Of a stretch of DNA of 13,820 nucleotides, positions 1-7,659 are shown piece by piece. The DNA lies in the NCBI GenBank assembly GCA_027083045.1, contig JALWQP010000131.1, positions 1 through 13,820 on the forward strand, written 5' to 3'. The notes beneath the pieces were generated by a model. That model was given only the letters and a program-made list of their open reading frames with translations. It was not told the DNA's origin and ran no database searches. Both the position numbers and the translations under genes were made by a program. Origin of the DNA: Desulfurococcales archaeon. Lineage in GTDB: Archaea; Thermoproteota; Thermoprotei_A; Sulfolobales; Desulfurococcaceae. Positions within the stretch are counted from its first letter, which is position 1. The number at the start of each line of letters is the position of its first letter.

Positions 1-224
1 CCTCTATGATGATAAGGGCAATATTACTGTTCTACGACCTAGGATTGGAGGCCATAGAGAGAGGCGTAACTGTAGAGAAGATCAGGGAGATGAAATCAAG
101 AGCAAGAATAGCTAGAATGAAAGAAATCCCCAACAAGGGCTTTGAGCCCTACTTTGAGGAGCTATACAAGTTCATACGCGATGAGTACTCCAAGCTAATC
201 GAGGAGGTGCACGTATATGCCTAG
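1..224 (+). CDS. atpA: A-type ATP synthase catalytic subunit A, C-terminal fragment
   Basis: Partial gene, cut by the left edge; the first whole codon is at 3-5 and the stop is TAG at 222-224. About 73 C-terminal residues are visible. They form the charged helical tail typical of archaeal/vacuolar ATP synthase subunit A, with a stretch around LLFYDLGLEAIERGV followed by a helix ending in an acidic, tyrosine-rich segment. The subunit is the nucleotide-hydrolysing or -synthesising part of the A1 head on the cytoplasmic face of the membrane and alternates with subunit B in a hexamer. The P-loop half lies outside the window. Identity rests on the tail resemblance plus the overlapping, complete subunit B gene immediately downstream. 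The last eight bases overlap the start of atpB, which suggests translational coupling. Confidence 0.85.
   Translation, partial: SMMIRAILLFYDLGLEAIERGVTVEKIREMKSRARIARMKEIPNKGFEPYFEELYKFIRDEYSKLIEEVHVYA
201..209 (+). promoter_or_regulatory. strong Shine-Dalgarno site of atpB inside atpA
   Basis: GAGGAGGTG lies in the 3' end of atpA, seven bases before the ATG at 217. It closely matches the archaeal anti-Shine-Dalgarno complement (GGAGGTGATC). It fixes the atpB start and supports re-initiation by ribosomes finishing atpA. Confidence 0.8.
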
Positions 225-1623
225 CCCATCCCTAGCTATCAGGGAATCCCCAGGCCTCTACAAGGCTCAGGGAAGCCTAATAATAGCGGAGCCCATGAAA
301 GGCGTTAGCTACGGAGAAGTAGTTGAAGTACTGCTCGGCACTGGTGATACAAGGCTCGGGCAAGTAATAGATGTTGGAAAAGACGCGGTTGTAATACAGG
401 TTTTCGGCGGTGTAAGCGAGGTAGACATGCACTATTCAAGGATAAGATATCGGGGAGAAGCACTCAAACTGCCAGTAGGCTTAGACATGCTCGGAAGAAT
501 ATTTGATGGGTTAGGGAGGCCAATCGATGGCGGACCTCCCATTGTACCTGAGGACTACCAAGATATTAATGGCTCGCCCCTCAACCCGGCCTCAAGGCTC
601 CCACCAAGCGAGTTCATCGAGACAGGGATCTCGGCGATTGATGGGCTGAACAGCCTAGTCAGAGGCCAGAAACTACCTATATTCAGTGGCTCAGGGCTGC
701 CCCACAACAGAATAGCGGCTCAGATCGTGAGGCAGGCCAGGGTCCGCGGCAAAGAAGAGAAGTTCGCAATAGTGTTCGCCGCTATAGGCGTTAGCTATGA
801 CGACGCAATGTTCTTTATTGAAAACTTCAAACGCTACGGTGCGCTAGAGAACACCGTCGCATTCATTAACACGGCAGACTCGCCTGTGATCGAGAGGATA
901 GCAGTGCCCCGTGTCGCCCTCACAGCAGCCGAGTACTTAGCGTGGAAACACGATATGCATGTACTGGCCATACTGACAGACATGACCAACTATTGTGAAG
1001 CACTTAGAGAGCTCAGCGCAGCGAGAGAAGAGGTGCCGAGCAGAAGAGGGTATCCGGGATACATGTACACAGATCTAGCAACGATTTATGAGAGAGCTGG
1101 TAGGGTGGCCGGGAAGAAGGGCAGCGTTACACAAATGCCAATACTAACGATGCCTGACGACGATATCACCCACCCCATACCAGACCTTACAGGCTATATC
1201 ACGGAGGGCCAGCTAGTACTATCCAGACAATTATGGTTGAAGGGGATCTATCCGCCTTTCGATATATTGATGAGCCTTTCACGTCTCATGAAGGATGGGA
1301 TAGGTGAAGGAAAGACCAGGGAAGACCATAGAGGGGTGTTCATGCAGCTGTACAGCGCCTATGCCGAAGGCGTTAAGCTGAGAGAACTAGCGGTAGTCGT
1401 TGGTACTGAAGCCCTATCACCACGTGACAAGAGGTATCTGGAGTTCGCTGATAGGTTCGAGAAAGAATTCATAGGCCAGGGAGAATATGAGCGCCGTACA
1501 ATCGAGGAGACACTTGATCTGGGCTGGGAACTTCTCGCGATACTACCCGAGGACGAGTTGAAACATGTGAAGGAAGAACATATCAAGAAGTATCATCCGA
1601 AATATAGGAAAAAGAAAGGCTAG
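217..1623 (+). CDS. atpB: A-type ATP synthase regulatory subunit B
   Basis: 468 residues, the normal length for archaeal subunit B. It forms the non-catalytic nucleotide-binding partner of subunit A in the A1 hexamer, peripheral to the membrane. An N-terminal beta-barrel segment (about residues 10-80) precedes the RecA-like core. Where the catalytic subunit has a P-loop, this protein has SGSGLPHN at 157-164, the hallmark of B subunits, which lost the Walker A lysine. Later come the DMTNYCEALRE block and a helical C-terminal domain ending in a lysine-rich tail. The ATG is supported by a strong ribosome binding site. It overlaps atpA by eight bases upstream, and its TAG lies in a CTAG shared with the stop of the convergent gene. 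Subunit D does not follow directly; see findings. Confidence 0.97.
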   Translation: MPSPSLAIRESPGLYKAQGSLIIAEPMKGVSYGEVVEVLLGTGDTRLGQVIDVGKDAVVIQVFGGVSEVDMHYSRIRYRGEALKLPVGLDMLGRIFDGLGRPIDGGPPIVPEDYQDINGSPLNPASRLPPSEFIETGISAIDGLNSLVRGQKLPIFSGSGLPHNRIAAQIVRQARVRGKEEKFAIVFAAIGVSYDDAMFFIENFKRYGALENTVAFINTADSPVIERIAVPRVALTAAEYLAWKHDMHVLAILTDMTNYCEALRELSAAREEVPSRRGYPGYMYTDLATIYERAGRVAGKKGSVTQMPILTMPDDDITHPIPDLTGYITEGQLVLSRQLWLKGIYPPFDILMSLSRLMKDGIGEGKTREDHRGVFMQLYSAYAEGVKLRELAVVVGTEALSPRDKRYLEFADRFEKEFIGQGEYERRTIEETLDLGWELLAILPEDELKHVKEEHIKKYHPKYRKKKG

Positions 1624-2204
1624 TCCAAGAGGTTTTTCAGGGCAAGCCTTTTAACGACATAGTATTTTGCCGTAGATTCTAGCGATATGATCGTGTCGAG
1701 TGCATCATATATGTTGCTCGCCCACACAAACACACCATGTCTAGGCACTATAATAGTTCTACAGTTCTTTGCTGTTTTAGCCACTTTTGCGGCGAGCTCC
1801 AGTGATCCAGGCGGTGCCTCCCCTGTAACACATACCCGGCCAACACTATACTCGGTTTCCACCGTTTTCTCCTGATTAAGATCAATGCCTGCATCGACCA
1901 GTGCTAATGAGATCGGTGTATGGGCATGGAGTACGGCTCTTGCTTCGCTAATATTTTTATATATCATTAGGTGAGCGTTACATTCGATAGATGCTCGATG
2001 TTTTCCAATATATTTACCGGTAAGCATATCATATACGACAATATCCTCTGGTTTCAATTTATGCTTAGGAATAGCTGAGGGCGTTAATAAGACAGTATTA
2101 CCTACACGGATACTTGCGTTCCCACCCTTGGGATTAGTGAGACCGAGCATGACAAGTGTTTTCATAACATCTACAATTGCCTTTCTTTCTTCTAGGTATT
2201 CCAT
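1620..2204 (-). CDS. class II aldolase, L-fuculose-phosphate aldolase-like
   Basis: 194 residues, a typical length for the class II aldolase/adducin family. The zinc site and catalytic acid of fuculose-1-phosphate aldolase are all visible: E74 (in ASIECNAHL), H93 and H95 (LHAHTP) and H156 (PRHGVFVWA). The spacing is the same as in E. coli FucA (E73, H92, H94, H155) with an offset of one. A GGNASIR phosphate-binding turn is at 28-33. The family cleaves sugar 1-phosphates to dihydroxyacetone phosphate and an aldehyde. In archaea such enzymes can make L-lactaldehyde or act in 5'-deoxynucleoside salvage, and the physiological substrate cannot be read from the sequence. The start at 2204 is 14 bases after the stop of the upstream gene, so the two form an operon. 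Ribulose-phosphate 4-epimerase or methylthioribulose dehydratase relatives are less likely alternatives. Confidence 0.85.
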   Translation of the reverse strand: MEYLEERKAIVDVMKTLVMLGLTNPKGGNASIRVGNTVLLTPSAIPKHKLKPEDIVVYDMLTGKYIGKHRASIECNAHLMIYKNISEARAVLHAHTPISLALVDAGIDLNQEKTVETEYSVGRVCVTGEAPPGSLELAAKVAKTAKNCRTIIVPRHGVFVWASNIYDALDTIISLESTAKYYVVKRLALKNLLD

Positions 2205-2218
2205 AGCCGCACACCATG

Positions 2219-2947
2219 CTATATTGGTATATCTATAGTGTCTCCAACCCCGGCCTCTACAACTCTTATATTAGTGGAAGATAATAACTCGCTCATCACT
2301 CTGCCCGAGCAATGAAGAGGTACGACTAGCTCTAGTCCAAGTGCCTTGAGTTTATCAACTGTTTCAGCGACCACGGTACGGGGTGCATTGCTTAGATGAA
2401 ATCCGCCTATCCATCCATAGAGTTTGGTTTGCTCTGTAAATTTCTCCTTTAGTACTGAGACGACCTTATCTATCCCTGGATGAGTGCATCCGGAGAACAC
2501 GAGGAGCCCTTTATTGGTTCTTATTATGAGGAAATGTTCCCATGGAGGACCATATATTGGTGGTGTGATGTATATATATGGCCATAGCTCTTTCCAGTGA
2601 AGAACCTCTATTGGTCTTAGTCCATTCTTCTTCGCAATAACTCCTAGGTGCTGCATTGTATCATACGGTATATGCGTGTCCAAATAAGGAGAAGCCCAGC
2701 CAAGACCACCCAGTGCACCTGCATGACTGCTGTGGCTATGAGATATTACGGCGGTATCAAGGAGATCGAGCGGTATGCCCAGCCTCTCAGAGTTCTCGAT
2801 CAGATACTTGTCCGCAGGCCCTAGGTCAAATAATATAAATCTATCATAAGCTTCAATAAAGAGGGAGAGTCCGTGAACACTATATAGATCACTTCTCCTG
2901 CCCTGCCTACTATCAATGATTATCCTAACCCTGATACTACCGGGCAT
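2219..2947 (-). CDS. metallo-beta-lactamase-fold hydrolase (COG1237-like)
   Basis: 242 residues with a metallo-beta-lactamase fold of the COG1237 type, the group that includes the archaeal enzyme named dihydropterin-ribofuranosylaminobenzene-phosphate synthase (MJ0301 type). Visible metal-site elements are HSHSSHAGAL (H70, H72, H75), GCTHPGI (H156), GGFHL (H184) and LHCSG (H212). In the usual HxHxDH motif the aspartate binds the second metal; here that position is serine (S74), while all histidines remain. Activity, if kept, may use one metal or different chemistry. It is a soluble protein without a signal peptide. The ATG at 2947 begins almost without leader, and the gene is first in a two-gene operon with the class II aldolase. 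The exact substrate is unknown. Confidence 0.8.
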   Translation of the reverse strand: MPGSIRVRIIIDSRQGRRSDLYSVHGLSLFIEAYDRFILFDLGPADKYLIENSERLGIPLDLLDTAVISHSHSSHAGALGGLGWASPYLDTHIPYDTMQHLGVIAKKNGLRPIEVLHWKELWPYIYITPPIYGPPWEHFLIIRTNKGLLVFSGCTHPGIDKVVSVLKEKFTEQTKLYGWIGGFHLSNAPRTVVAETVDKLKALGLELVVPLHCSGRVMSELLSSTNIRVVEAGVGDTIDIPI

Positions 2948-2984
2948 AAATACATCACTATTCTTTAATTCTGGTTCTACCTGG

Positions 2985-2990
2985 TTTATA
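2985..2990 (+). promoter_or_regulatory. TATA box of the Dph6-like gene
   Basis: TTTATA is centred about 25 bases before the ATG at 3013, the distance expected when an archaeal transcript starts at or within a few bases of the start codon. No clear Shine-Dalgarno motif precedes the ATG, which fits a leaderless messenger. Confidence 0.55.
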
Positions 2991-3012
2991 GGTTGGAAGG
3001 TAGATAAAAGCC

Positions 3013-3696
3013 ATGAGCATCAGCGTCGCAGTGCTTTTTACTGGTGGAAAAGACAGCGGTTTCACCCTCTACTGGATGCTATTGCAGGGGTTCAGGGTAG
3101 AGTGTCTTATATCAATAGTTCCTGAATATGAGGATTCTTTGCTTTATCACAAGCCCATAGAGGATATTCTATACCTACAAGCCGAGTCTGCTGGAGTACC
3201 ATTGATCGTTGAACACGTCTCTAAGCCTGAGCAAGAACTAGATGCTCTGAGAAGAGCGTTGACGCGAGCAATAGAACGTTATGGTATTGGCGGCGTCGCT
3301 GCAGGGGCTTTGCTCAGCGATTATCAGCGTATGCGGTTCTCAATGATCGCCGAGGAATTGGGATTAAAATCATATACGCCCTTATGGAGAATTGATCAGA
3401 AGAAATACATGCATGAACTCATCGATGCTGGAATAAGATACATGATAATAAGCATATCATCCTATGGCTTACCCCATAGCTTCCTGGGAAGGATTATTGA
3501 AGACCATGAGACAGTCAATAAAGTCATTGAATTAGCTGAAAAATACGGGTTTAACCCTGCATTCGAAGGAGGAGAAGCCGAGACCCTTGTAGTGGATGCT
3601 CCGTTTTTCTCTCGACGAATATGTATAGACGGGATTAAAGAAGTGGTTGGACCCTATAATTCGGTTTTTAGGATAACGCGCTTTGGATACTGCTAA
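3013..3696 (+). CDS. dph6: diphthine-ammonia ligase family ATP pyrophosphatase (DUF71)
   Basis: 227 residues, the usual length of archaeal DUF71/Dph6 proteins. It is an N-type ATP pyrophosphatase with the PP-loop TGGKDS at 10-15 (serine is more usual at the first position), the family block GALLSDYQRMR at 98-108, and FEGGEAETLVVDAP at 184-197, matching the GExGExET motif of the family. The established role of Dph6 is the last step of diphthamide formation: ATP-dependent amidation of diphthine on elongation factor 2, in the cytoplasm. The orphan position gives no pathway context. A role in B12-precursor salvage, known for some DUF71 members, is a less likely alternative. The ATG at 3013 is preceded by a well-placed TATA box, so the transcript is probably leaderless. 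T-rich DNA follows the stop. Confidence 0.88.
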   Translation: MSISVAVLFTGGKDSGFTLYWMLLQGFRVECLISIVPEYEDSLLYHKPIEDILYLQAESAGVPLIVEHVSKPEQELDALRRALTRAIERYGIGGVAAGALLSDYQRMRFSMIAEELGLKSYTPLWRIDQKKYMHELIDAGIRYMIISISSYGLPHSFLGRIIEDHETVNKVIELAEKYGFNPAFEGGEAETLVVDAPFFSRRICIDGIKEVVGPYNSVFRITRFGYC

Positions 3697-3707
3697 GTAG
3701 TCCGTAT

Positions 3708-3713
3708 AAAAAA
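3708..3713 (-). terminator. T-run terminator for the leftward genes
   Basis: Six As on the plus strand, read as six Ts leftward, about 40 bases past the stop of the 80-residue protein (3752). Short oligo-T runs end transcription in archaea without needing a hairpin. It lies just outside the convergent dph6 gene. Confidence 0.45.
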
Positions 3714-3732
3714 CAGAATATACGCTGTCGTC

Positions 3733-3741
3733 TTTATTTTT
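3733..3741 (+). terminator. T-rich terminator for dph6
   Basis: TTTATTTTT is about 37 bases after the dph6 stop and before the convergent gene. It is typical of archaeal oligo-T termination. With the leftward T-run at 3708-3713 it makes a crossed pair of terminators in a 55-base gap. Confidence 0.5.
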
Positions 3742-3751
3742 GCATCTGTAT

Positions 3752-3994
3752 TTACTTACCCTTTAGATAGTTGACGAGAACTGTTGTTAGATGCTCCGGT
3801 TTCGTGTACCATTTGTCGTACTTGTAGTCTTTGCCAGCAATGGTTACTATTACATAGTCTCCCTGGTCTTTAATTATGGCGTAGATCTTATTGTCCTTTA
3901 CTAGGGCAAAGACGCTTGGGCTTTTTACCATTATCTTGTATTCTGGCAACTTCGCCATTAATTGGGTTTTTAACTGGTTTATGTAATCACTCAT
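3752..3994 (-). CDS. small protein of unknown function
   Basis: 80 residues from the ATG at 3994. I do not recognise a family. The sequence reads as a short amphipathic helix (about 1-15) followed by alternating beta-strand-like segments rich in K, Y, V and I (SVFALVKDNKIYAIIKDQGD, then VIVTIAGKDYKYDKW) and a C-terminal helix ending in LKGK. It is basic and cytosolic, with no membrane segment and no cysteines. The frame is open up to an ATG at 4072, but that extension runs through TATA-like DNA (around 4034-4042 and 4063-4071) and has unlikely composition. The start at 3994 has GAGTGAT just upstream as a plausible ribosome binding site. It lies 111 bases after prolyl-tRNA synthetase on the same strand and probably has its own promoter. 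Confidence 0.7.
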   Translation of the reverse strand: MSDYINQLKTQLMAKLPEYKIMVKSPSVFALVKDNKIYAIIKDQGDYVIVTIAGKDYKYDKWYTKPEHLTTVLVNYLKGK

Positions 3995-4105
3995 GGTTAT
4001 CACTCGGTTTAAACGAAATGTGTTTTGCCTGTTCTTAAATCTTATCCTTAGAAGTGAGTGATATAAAATCATAAGATACGATTGAGTGCTAAGAAGCTGT
4101 TTTTG

Positions 4106-5545
4106 CTAGTATGTGTTTCCTAGCAGTGCGTACATTTTGGGCTCAGGGCATATCTTGTTCTTCTGCAGTCTAGGCAGTTTGATCGGTGACTCTATTATTT
4201 CTCCGAGGAGCCCCTTACCGGTTATTTCCTCGAGCTCCTCGGCTGTTTCTTTTTTACCATCCCATGGTGCAATGATAAGTCCCCTCTTCTCAGCGATCTC
4301 ATCTAGATCATCATCTGTTAGAAGGTGCACCATTTTTTCGAAGTGATGCAATGCTCTTCTATACATTTCCTCCTCTATGCTAGTCCATACTTCTCTAAGT
4401 TTTTCTAATAGCTCGTCTAGTTTGACCGGGATTTTCTGCCGTTTATCTCTACGGGCGATTGTGACAGTCTTGTTTGCCGCTTCTTTCCTGCCTATTTCTA
4501 GCCTTGTTGGTACACCCTTCATTTCCCAGAAATAGTATTTCCATCCCGGCGTGTGTTCTTCGTCGTCATCTATTTTCACTCTTATACCATTTTGTGCGAG
4601 ATACTCGGCTACTTTTCTAGCGTAGGCTAGTATTTCCTTCTCTTCTTTCTTCATGATAGGGACTATGATTACCTGTATAGGCGCGTACTTCGGAGGAAAG
4701 AACAATCCTCTTTCGTCCCCATGTATACCTATCACTGCTCCTAGGCTTCTCTCGCTTATACCGTAACACGTCTGGTATACATACTTGAATGTGCCGTCGG
4801 AATCCATGAATTTTATGTCGAATGCCTTTGCGAATCTCTGACCTAAATTGATAACACTTCCAAGCTCCAATCCTTTTCCGTCGGGGAGAACCGTTATGAA
4901 GTCATAATTGTATTCAGCGCCGGCGAATGTGTCCCATTCGGGGGTCTTGACTATGAAGTATGGTATGAGGAGATCGTTGAAGAACTCCTTATATATCTTC
5001 ACGGCTTCTCTGAATTGTTGTTCTGCCTCTTCGGCCGTGGCATGTGCGGTGTGCGCCTCGATGAAACCCATTATTTCTCTGACCCTTAGTATAGGGTGTG
5101 TCATCTTAGTTTCGTATCTGAACACGTTGACTACCTGGTACATTTTGAGTGGTAGGTCTTTCCGGCCTTTTATCCAGAGGTTCCACATATAGTACATCAC
5201 TGTTTCGCTCGTGGGCCTAACATATAGTTTTTCTCCGAACTTCCTCGTCATTGTGCCTTCGACGACAAATGTTTCCCCGCCGAATCCTTCGAGGAATTCT
5301 CGTTCTTTAGCGAATACTGATTCCGGAATCATTGTCGGGAAATATGCTTCCTCATGCCCTGTTGATTCGAGTAGTTCTATCATTTTACGCTGTATCAGCC
5401 TCAGGGCTTTAAGGCCATAAGGCATCCATACATTCATTCCTTTGACGGGGTACCTTATGTCCACTATCTTTGCTTCTTTGAGTATTGTGTGATACCATCT
5501 AGGGAAATCAGCGTATTTGTCGAGACGGAATTTTTCAGTGGACAC
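4106..5545 (-). CDS. proS: prolyl-tRNA synthetase, archaeal type
   Basis: 479 residues from GTG at 5545. It charges tRNA-Pro with proline in the cytoplasm. Class II signatures are clear: motif 1 around KGMNVWMPYGLKALRLI (residues 35-51), RPTSET (110-115), motif 2 around FRYETKMTHPILRVRE (142-157) and motif 3 around GIHGDERGLFFPPKYAP (273-289), followed by an anticodon-binding domain and a C-terminal domain ending in tyrosine, as in archaeal/eukaryotic-type enzymes. The C-terminal domain lacks most of the zinc-binding cysteines known from this class. A GTG three codons upstream (5554) is also open, but AGGTGA at 5557-5552 overlaps it and is ideally placed for 5545. It lies 30 bases downstream of the M28 peptidase gene, so co-transcription is likely. 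Confidence 0.96.
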   Translation of the reverse strand: MSTEKFRLDKYADFPRWYHTILKEAKIVDIRYPVKGMNVWMPYGLKALRLIQRKMIELLESTGHEEAYFPTMIPESVFAKEREFLEGFGGETFVVEGTMTRKFGEKLYVRPTSETVMYYMWNLWIKGRKDLPLKMYQVVNVFRYETKMTHPILRVREIMGFIEAHTAHATAEEAEQQFREAVKIYKEFFNDLLIPYFIVKTPEWDTFAGAEYNYDFITVLPDGKGLELGSVINLGQRFAKAFDIKFMDSDGTFKYVYQTCYGISERSLGAVIGIHGDERGLFFPPKYAPIQVIIVPIMKKEEKEILAYARKVAEYLAQNGIRVKIDDDEEHTPGWKYYFWEMKGVPTRLEIGRKEAANKTVTIARRDKRQKIPVKLDELLEKLREVWTSIEEEMYRRALHHFEKMVHLLTDDDLDEIAEKRGLIIAPWDGKKETAEELEEITGKGLLGEIIESPIKLPRLQKNKICPEPKMYALLGNTY

Positions 5546-5551
5546 AATGTT

Positions 5552-5557
5552 CACCTA
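5552..5557 (-). promoter_or_regulatory. ribosome binding site that decides the proS start
   Basis: On the minus strand AGGTGA ends five bases before the GTG at 5545. The alternative GTG at 5554 lies inside this motif and would have no binding site of its own, so 5545 is preferred. Confidence 0.65.
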
Positions 5558-5575
5558 GGCGGTTCGTGGACTTTC

Positions 5576-7135
5576 TCACACGCTAATACATAGTTTGGAT
5601 TCAAGTTTTTCTAGATAAAGATTTATTCTTTCTTCCACTAGCCCGCGGATAAAACGTTTAAATCTTTCTTTGTCACCGATAACGTTATCCGCAACCACCC
5701 CGTCCAACGCGTAGAGCCTTATCCTAGCTGGGTAGAGGAGTCCTGCGGAAATGTATTCTAATAGCCTTGCCTCGGGAATTATGTCAGCATAAAATAAACC
5801 GCTTATCCCTGGCTCATAGATTATGTTTGTCAATGACGATGTTACCGTCTTTATGGCTTTTTCTACCCCTATTTTATTGTCTAAAGCATCTATGACTCCA
5901 AGCAATCTCTTGGTTTCTACACCTAGATCTAATGCCTCGGTTTTCCTTAGAACATATTTTCTAAGCGGGTCATAGCTTAGAGGCTTTGTGTCGAGCATAC
6001 GAATTATCTTGTATACTGCTTCAACGTATCTATCTATAGTCTGCGGGTTGGCATTTGTTCTTGTATCGTGGTCTGTATGATATATTTCTAGCATGGTGTC
6101 GAGTTCTTCGAGTGTTGCAGCTGGTATTCCATTTAATGTATATTGAAAACTATCGAAGTCCGGGTCATCATAACCACACGTCTTAACGCCAGCTAGCTCC
6201 GCATATGTTTGTAGCACCGGGTTCCCGGAGAAGCAGGGAAATCCTTTATCTATGCAGTCAATGTTTATGTTCACCACTATGTTTTCGAGTTCTCCGGTGT
6301 TTTTCATTATGTTTAACAAGTATTTGCTTCCCCACCCCCAGTACCAGTCTGCATAATTAGGGGCTCCGGACTCCTCCGCTGTGAATAATATGTATTGTAT
6401 GTTGTGCTTTGTTTTTTCTTGACGTAGTTTCCTGGCTAGTCTCAGTACTGCCTCGACGCCTGCTAGGTCGTCCCGGTATCCCGTAAACCAGTGGTCGTGG
6501 TGTGCTGTTATATGAATGGTTTTCTCGCTGGCTCCTTGTTTAACCCCTATTATTGTTTTGCCAGTTGTATACTGTGTTGTAGTATCTATGTTTAGCTCGG
6601 CTTTTCCCCCATAGTTCTTTATTTTTTCGGTATCCTCGCATCTTACTGATATCACCGGTATAGGCGGAGGCGAGCCGTAATTGGGGTTATAGTAATAGCC
6701 TCCAGTAATTACTTTTCTACGGTATCTTCCGCCGAGTATATCGTAGAAGCCTACTGCGAATGCACCGAGTAGTGTAAGTTTGAGGACAATGTATTTCATG
6801 CTGTCGAGATCTTTCGGTGTAGGGACGAAGACTATCTTGCCCATGATCTCGTTTTCCACCACTATAGCTTTTCGGAGGAATCTTGCGAAAGTAATAGGTG
6901 CTTTAATACTTGTTTTTCCTACGTATGGCATCGCGTGACATTTAATTGCCACGCCATTTATTTCGAGATAGCATTCTTTCTCGATCCATGAGAGGACAGG
7001 TGTTTTAACAGTTATGACTTCATGTGTGTATTTCTCAAGGGCTCTCCTAATCTTATTAGTGATGTATTCTTCCGCTTCTGTTCCGGGGACTGTTTCTCTA
7101 TATATTTTCTCATCGCCGATGATTATAGCGTTCAT
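5576..7135 (-). CDS. M28-family zinc metallopeptidase
   Basis: 519 residues from the ATG at 7135. It is a co-catalytic two-zinc aminopeptidase of clan MH. The ligand set is complete and in order: H212 and D214 (AHHDHW), bridging D222 (RDDLAG), general base E254 and ligand E255 (FTAEES), D293 (NIDCID) and H353 (YHTDHD). About 190 residues precede the catalytic domain, probably a PA-like or lid segment, and about 130 follow it. No signal peptide or membrane helix is seen, so it probably trims peptides in the cytoplasm; the substrate is unknown. Two ATGs at 7171 and 7168 are in frame, but a leftward TATA-like element at 7172-7180 would start the transcript near 7150, which favours 7135. It probably shares a transcript with proS, 30 bases downstream. 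Confidence 0.85.
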   Translation of the reverse strand: MNAIIIGDEKIYRETVPGTEAEEYITNKIRRALEKYTHEVITVKTPVLSWIEKECYLEINGVAIKCHAMPYVGKTSIKAPITFARFLRKAIVVENEIMGKIVFVPTPKDLDSMKYIVLKLTLLGAFAVGFYDILGGRYRRKVITGGYYYNPNYGSPPPIPVISVRCEDTEKIKNYGGKAELNIDTTTQYTTGKTIIGVKQGASEKTIHITAHHDHWFTGYRDDLAGVEAVLRLARKLRQEKTKHNIQYILFTAEESGAPNYADWYWGWGSKYLLNIMKNTGELENIVVNINIDCIDKGFPCFSGNPVLQTYAELAGVKTCGYDDPDFDSFQYTLNGIPAATLEELDTMLEIYHTDHDTRTNANPQTIDRYVEAVYKIIRMLDTKPLSYDPLRKYVLRKTEALDLGVETKRLLGVIDALDNKIGVEKAIKTVTSSLTNIIYEPGISGLFYADIIPEARLLEYISAGLLYPARIRLYALDGVVADNVIGDKERFKRFIRGLVEERINLYLEKLESKLCISV

Positions 7136-7147
7136 TTTTCCGACCGA

Positions 7148-7180
7148 TTCTTTTATAGGAGTTCTCATCATGTTTATATG
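7148..7180. promoter_or_regulatory. overlapping divergent promoters of the M28 and 154-residue protein genes
   Basis: Two TATA-like elements lie in the 59 bases between the ATGs at 7135 (-) and 7195 (+). Rightward TTTTATAG at about 7150-7157 predicts a start near 7180. Leftward ATATAAAC at about 7179-7172 predicts a start near 7150. Each gives a leader of about 15 bases. Each TATA box lies inside the other gene's initial transcribed region, so the promoters may exclude each other. Confidence 0.4.
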
Positions 7181-7194
7181 TAGTGGTTGTGAGC

Positions 7195-7659
7195 ATGAAG
7201 ATCATTAGCAAGGGGATAAAGGACCTAGATCGATTGTTGGGCTACCTCGAGAGACACGGATACACTTTTGAGGAGGGAACACATGCCGTACTACTTGATC
7301 ATAGCGAGGTCTCCAGGTTCGCGATAATAAAGGATGGGGAAACGGCTGCATTGGCTCTTGTACACTACTTGTCTCCATACTATAGGGTTGAGATGAAAGA
7401 TATAGATGATGAAGATCAGTATCTGCAGGAGCTTTTGATTATAAGGCGTTCAAGCGAGAAATGGCGCATACCAGTAGAGGATGTCATATTCATTGTTTTC
7501 GATGATAAATTGGAGGATCTCCTTAGTAGTTATGATGATGATTACCCAGTATCTGATGGTGAAGAGCTAGTGACCCATTATTTGAAACATAATCGTAGAG
7601 GAAAGGAAGTATTGAAGGTTCTGCTCGGCAGGGTCATGGACGAGCTAAGTGGTGGCTAA
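7195..7659 (+). CDS. acidic protein of unknown function
   Basis: 154 residues from ATG 7195; two GTG codons just upstream (7183, 7189) would add four residues at most. I do not recognise the family. The first 60 residues look like an alpha/beta fold (KIISKGIKDLDRLLGYLERH, then FAIIKDGETAALALVHYLS). The middle is strongly acidic (DIDDEDQ; later DDKLEDLLSSYDDDYPVSDGEE), and the C-terminus is a basic helix (KHNRRGKEVLKVLLGRV). There is no signal peptide, membrane helix or cysteine. The layout resembles small nuclease-like or DNA-mimic proteins, but no catalytic motif can be named. It is divergent from the M28 gene, and its last 15 bases overlap the end of the convergent recombinase gene. Confidence 0.75.
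   Translation: MKIISKGIKDLDRLLGYLERHGYTFEEGTHAVLLDHSEVSRFAIIKDGETAALALVHYLSPYYRVEMKDIDDEDQYLQELLIIRRSSEKWRIPVEDVIFIVFDDKLEDLLSSYDDDYPVSDGEELVTHYLKHNRRGKEVLKVLLGRVMDELSGG

Noticed and set aside
3995..4072. 26-residue extension of the small protein at 3752
   Set aside because: The region is AT-rich with TATA-like elements, and the ATG at 3994 has its own upstream binding site.
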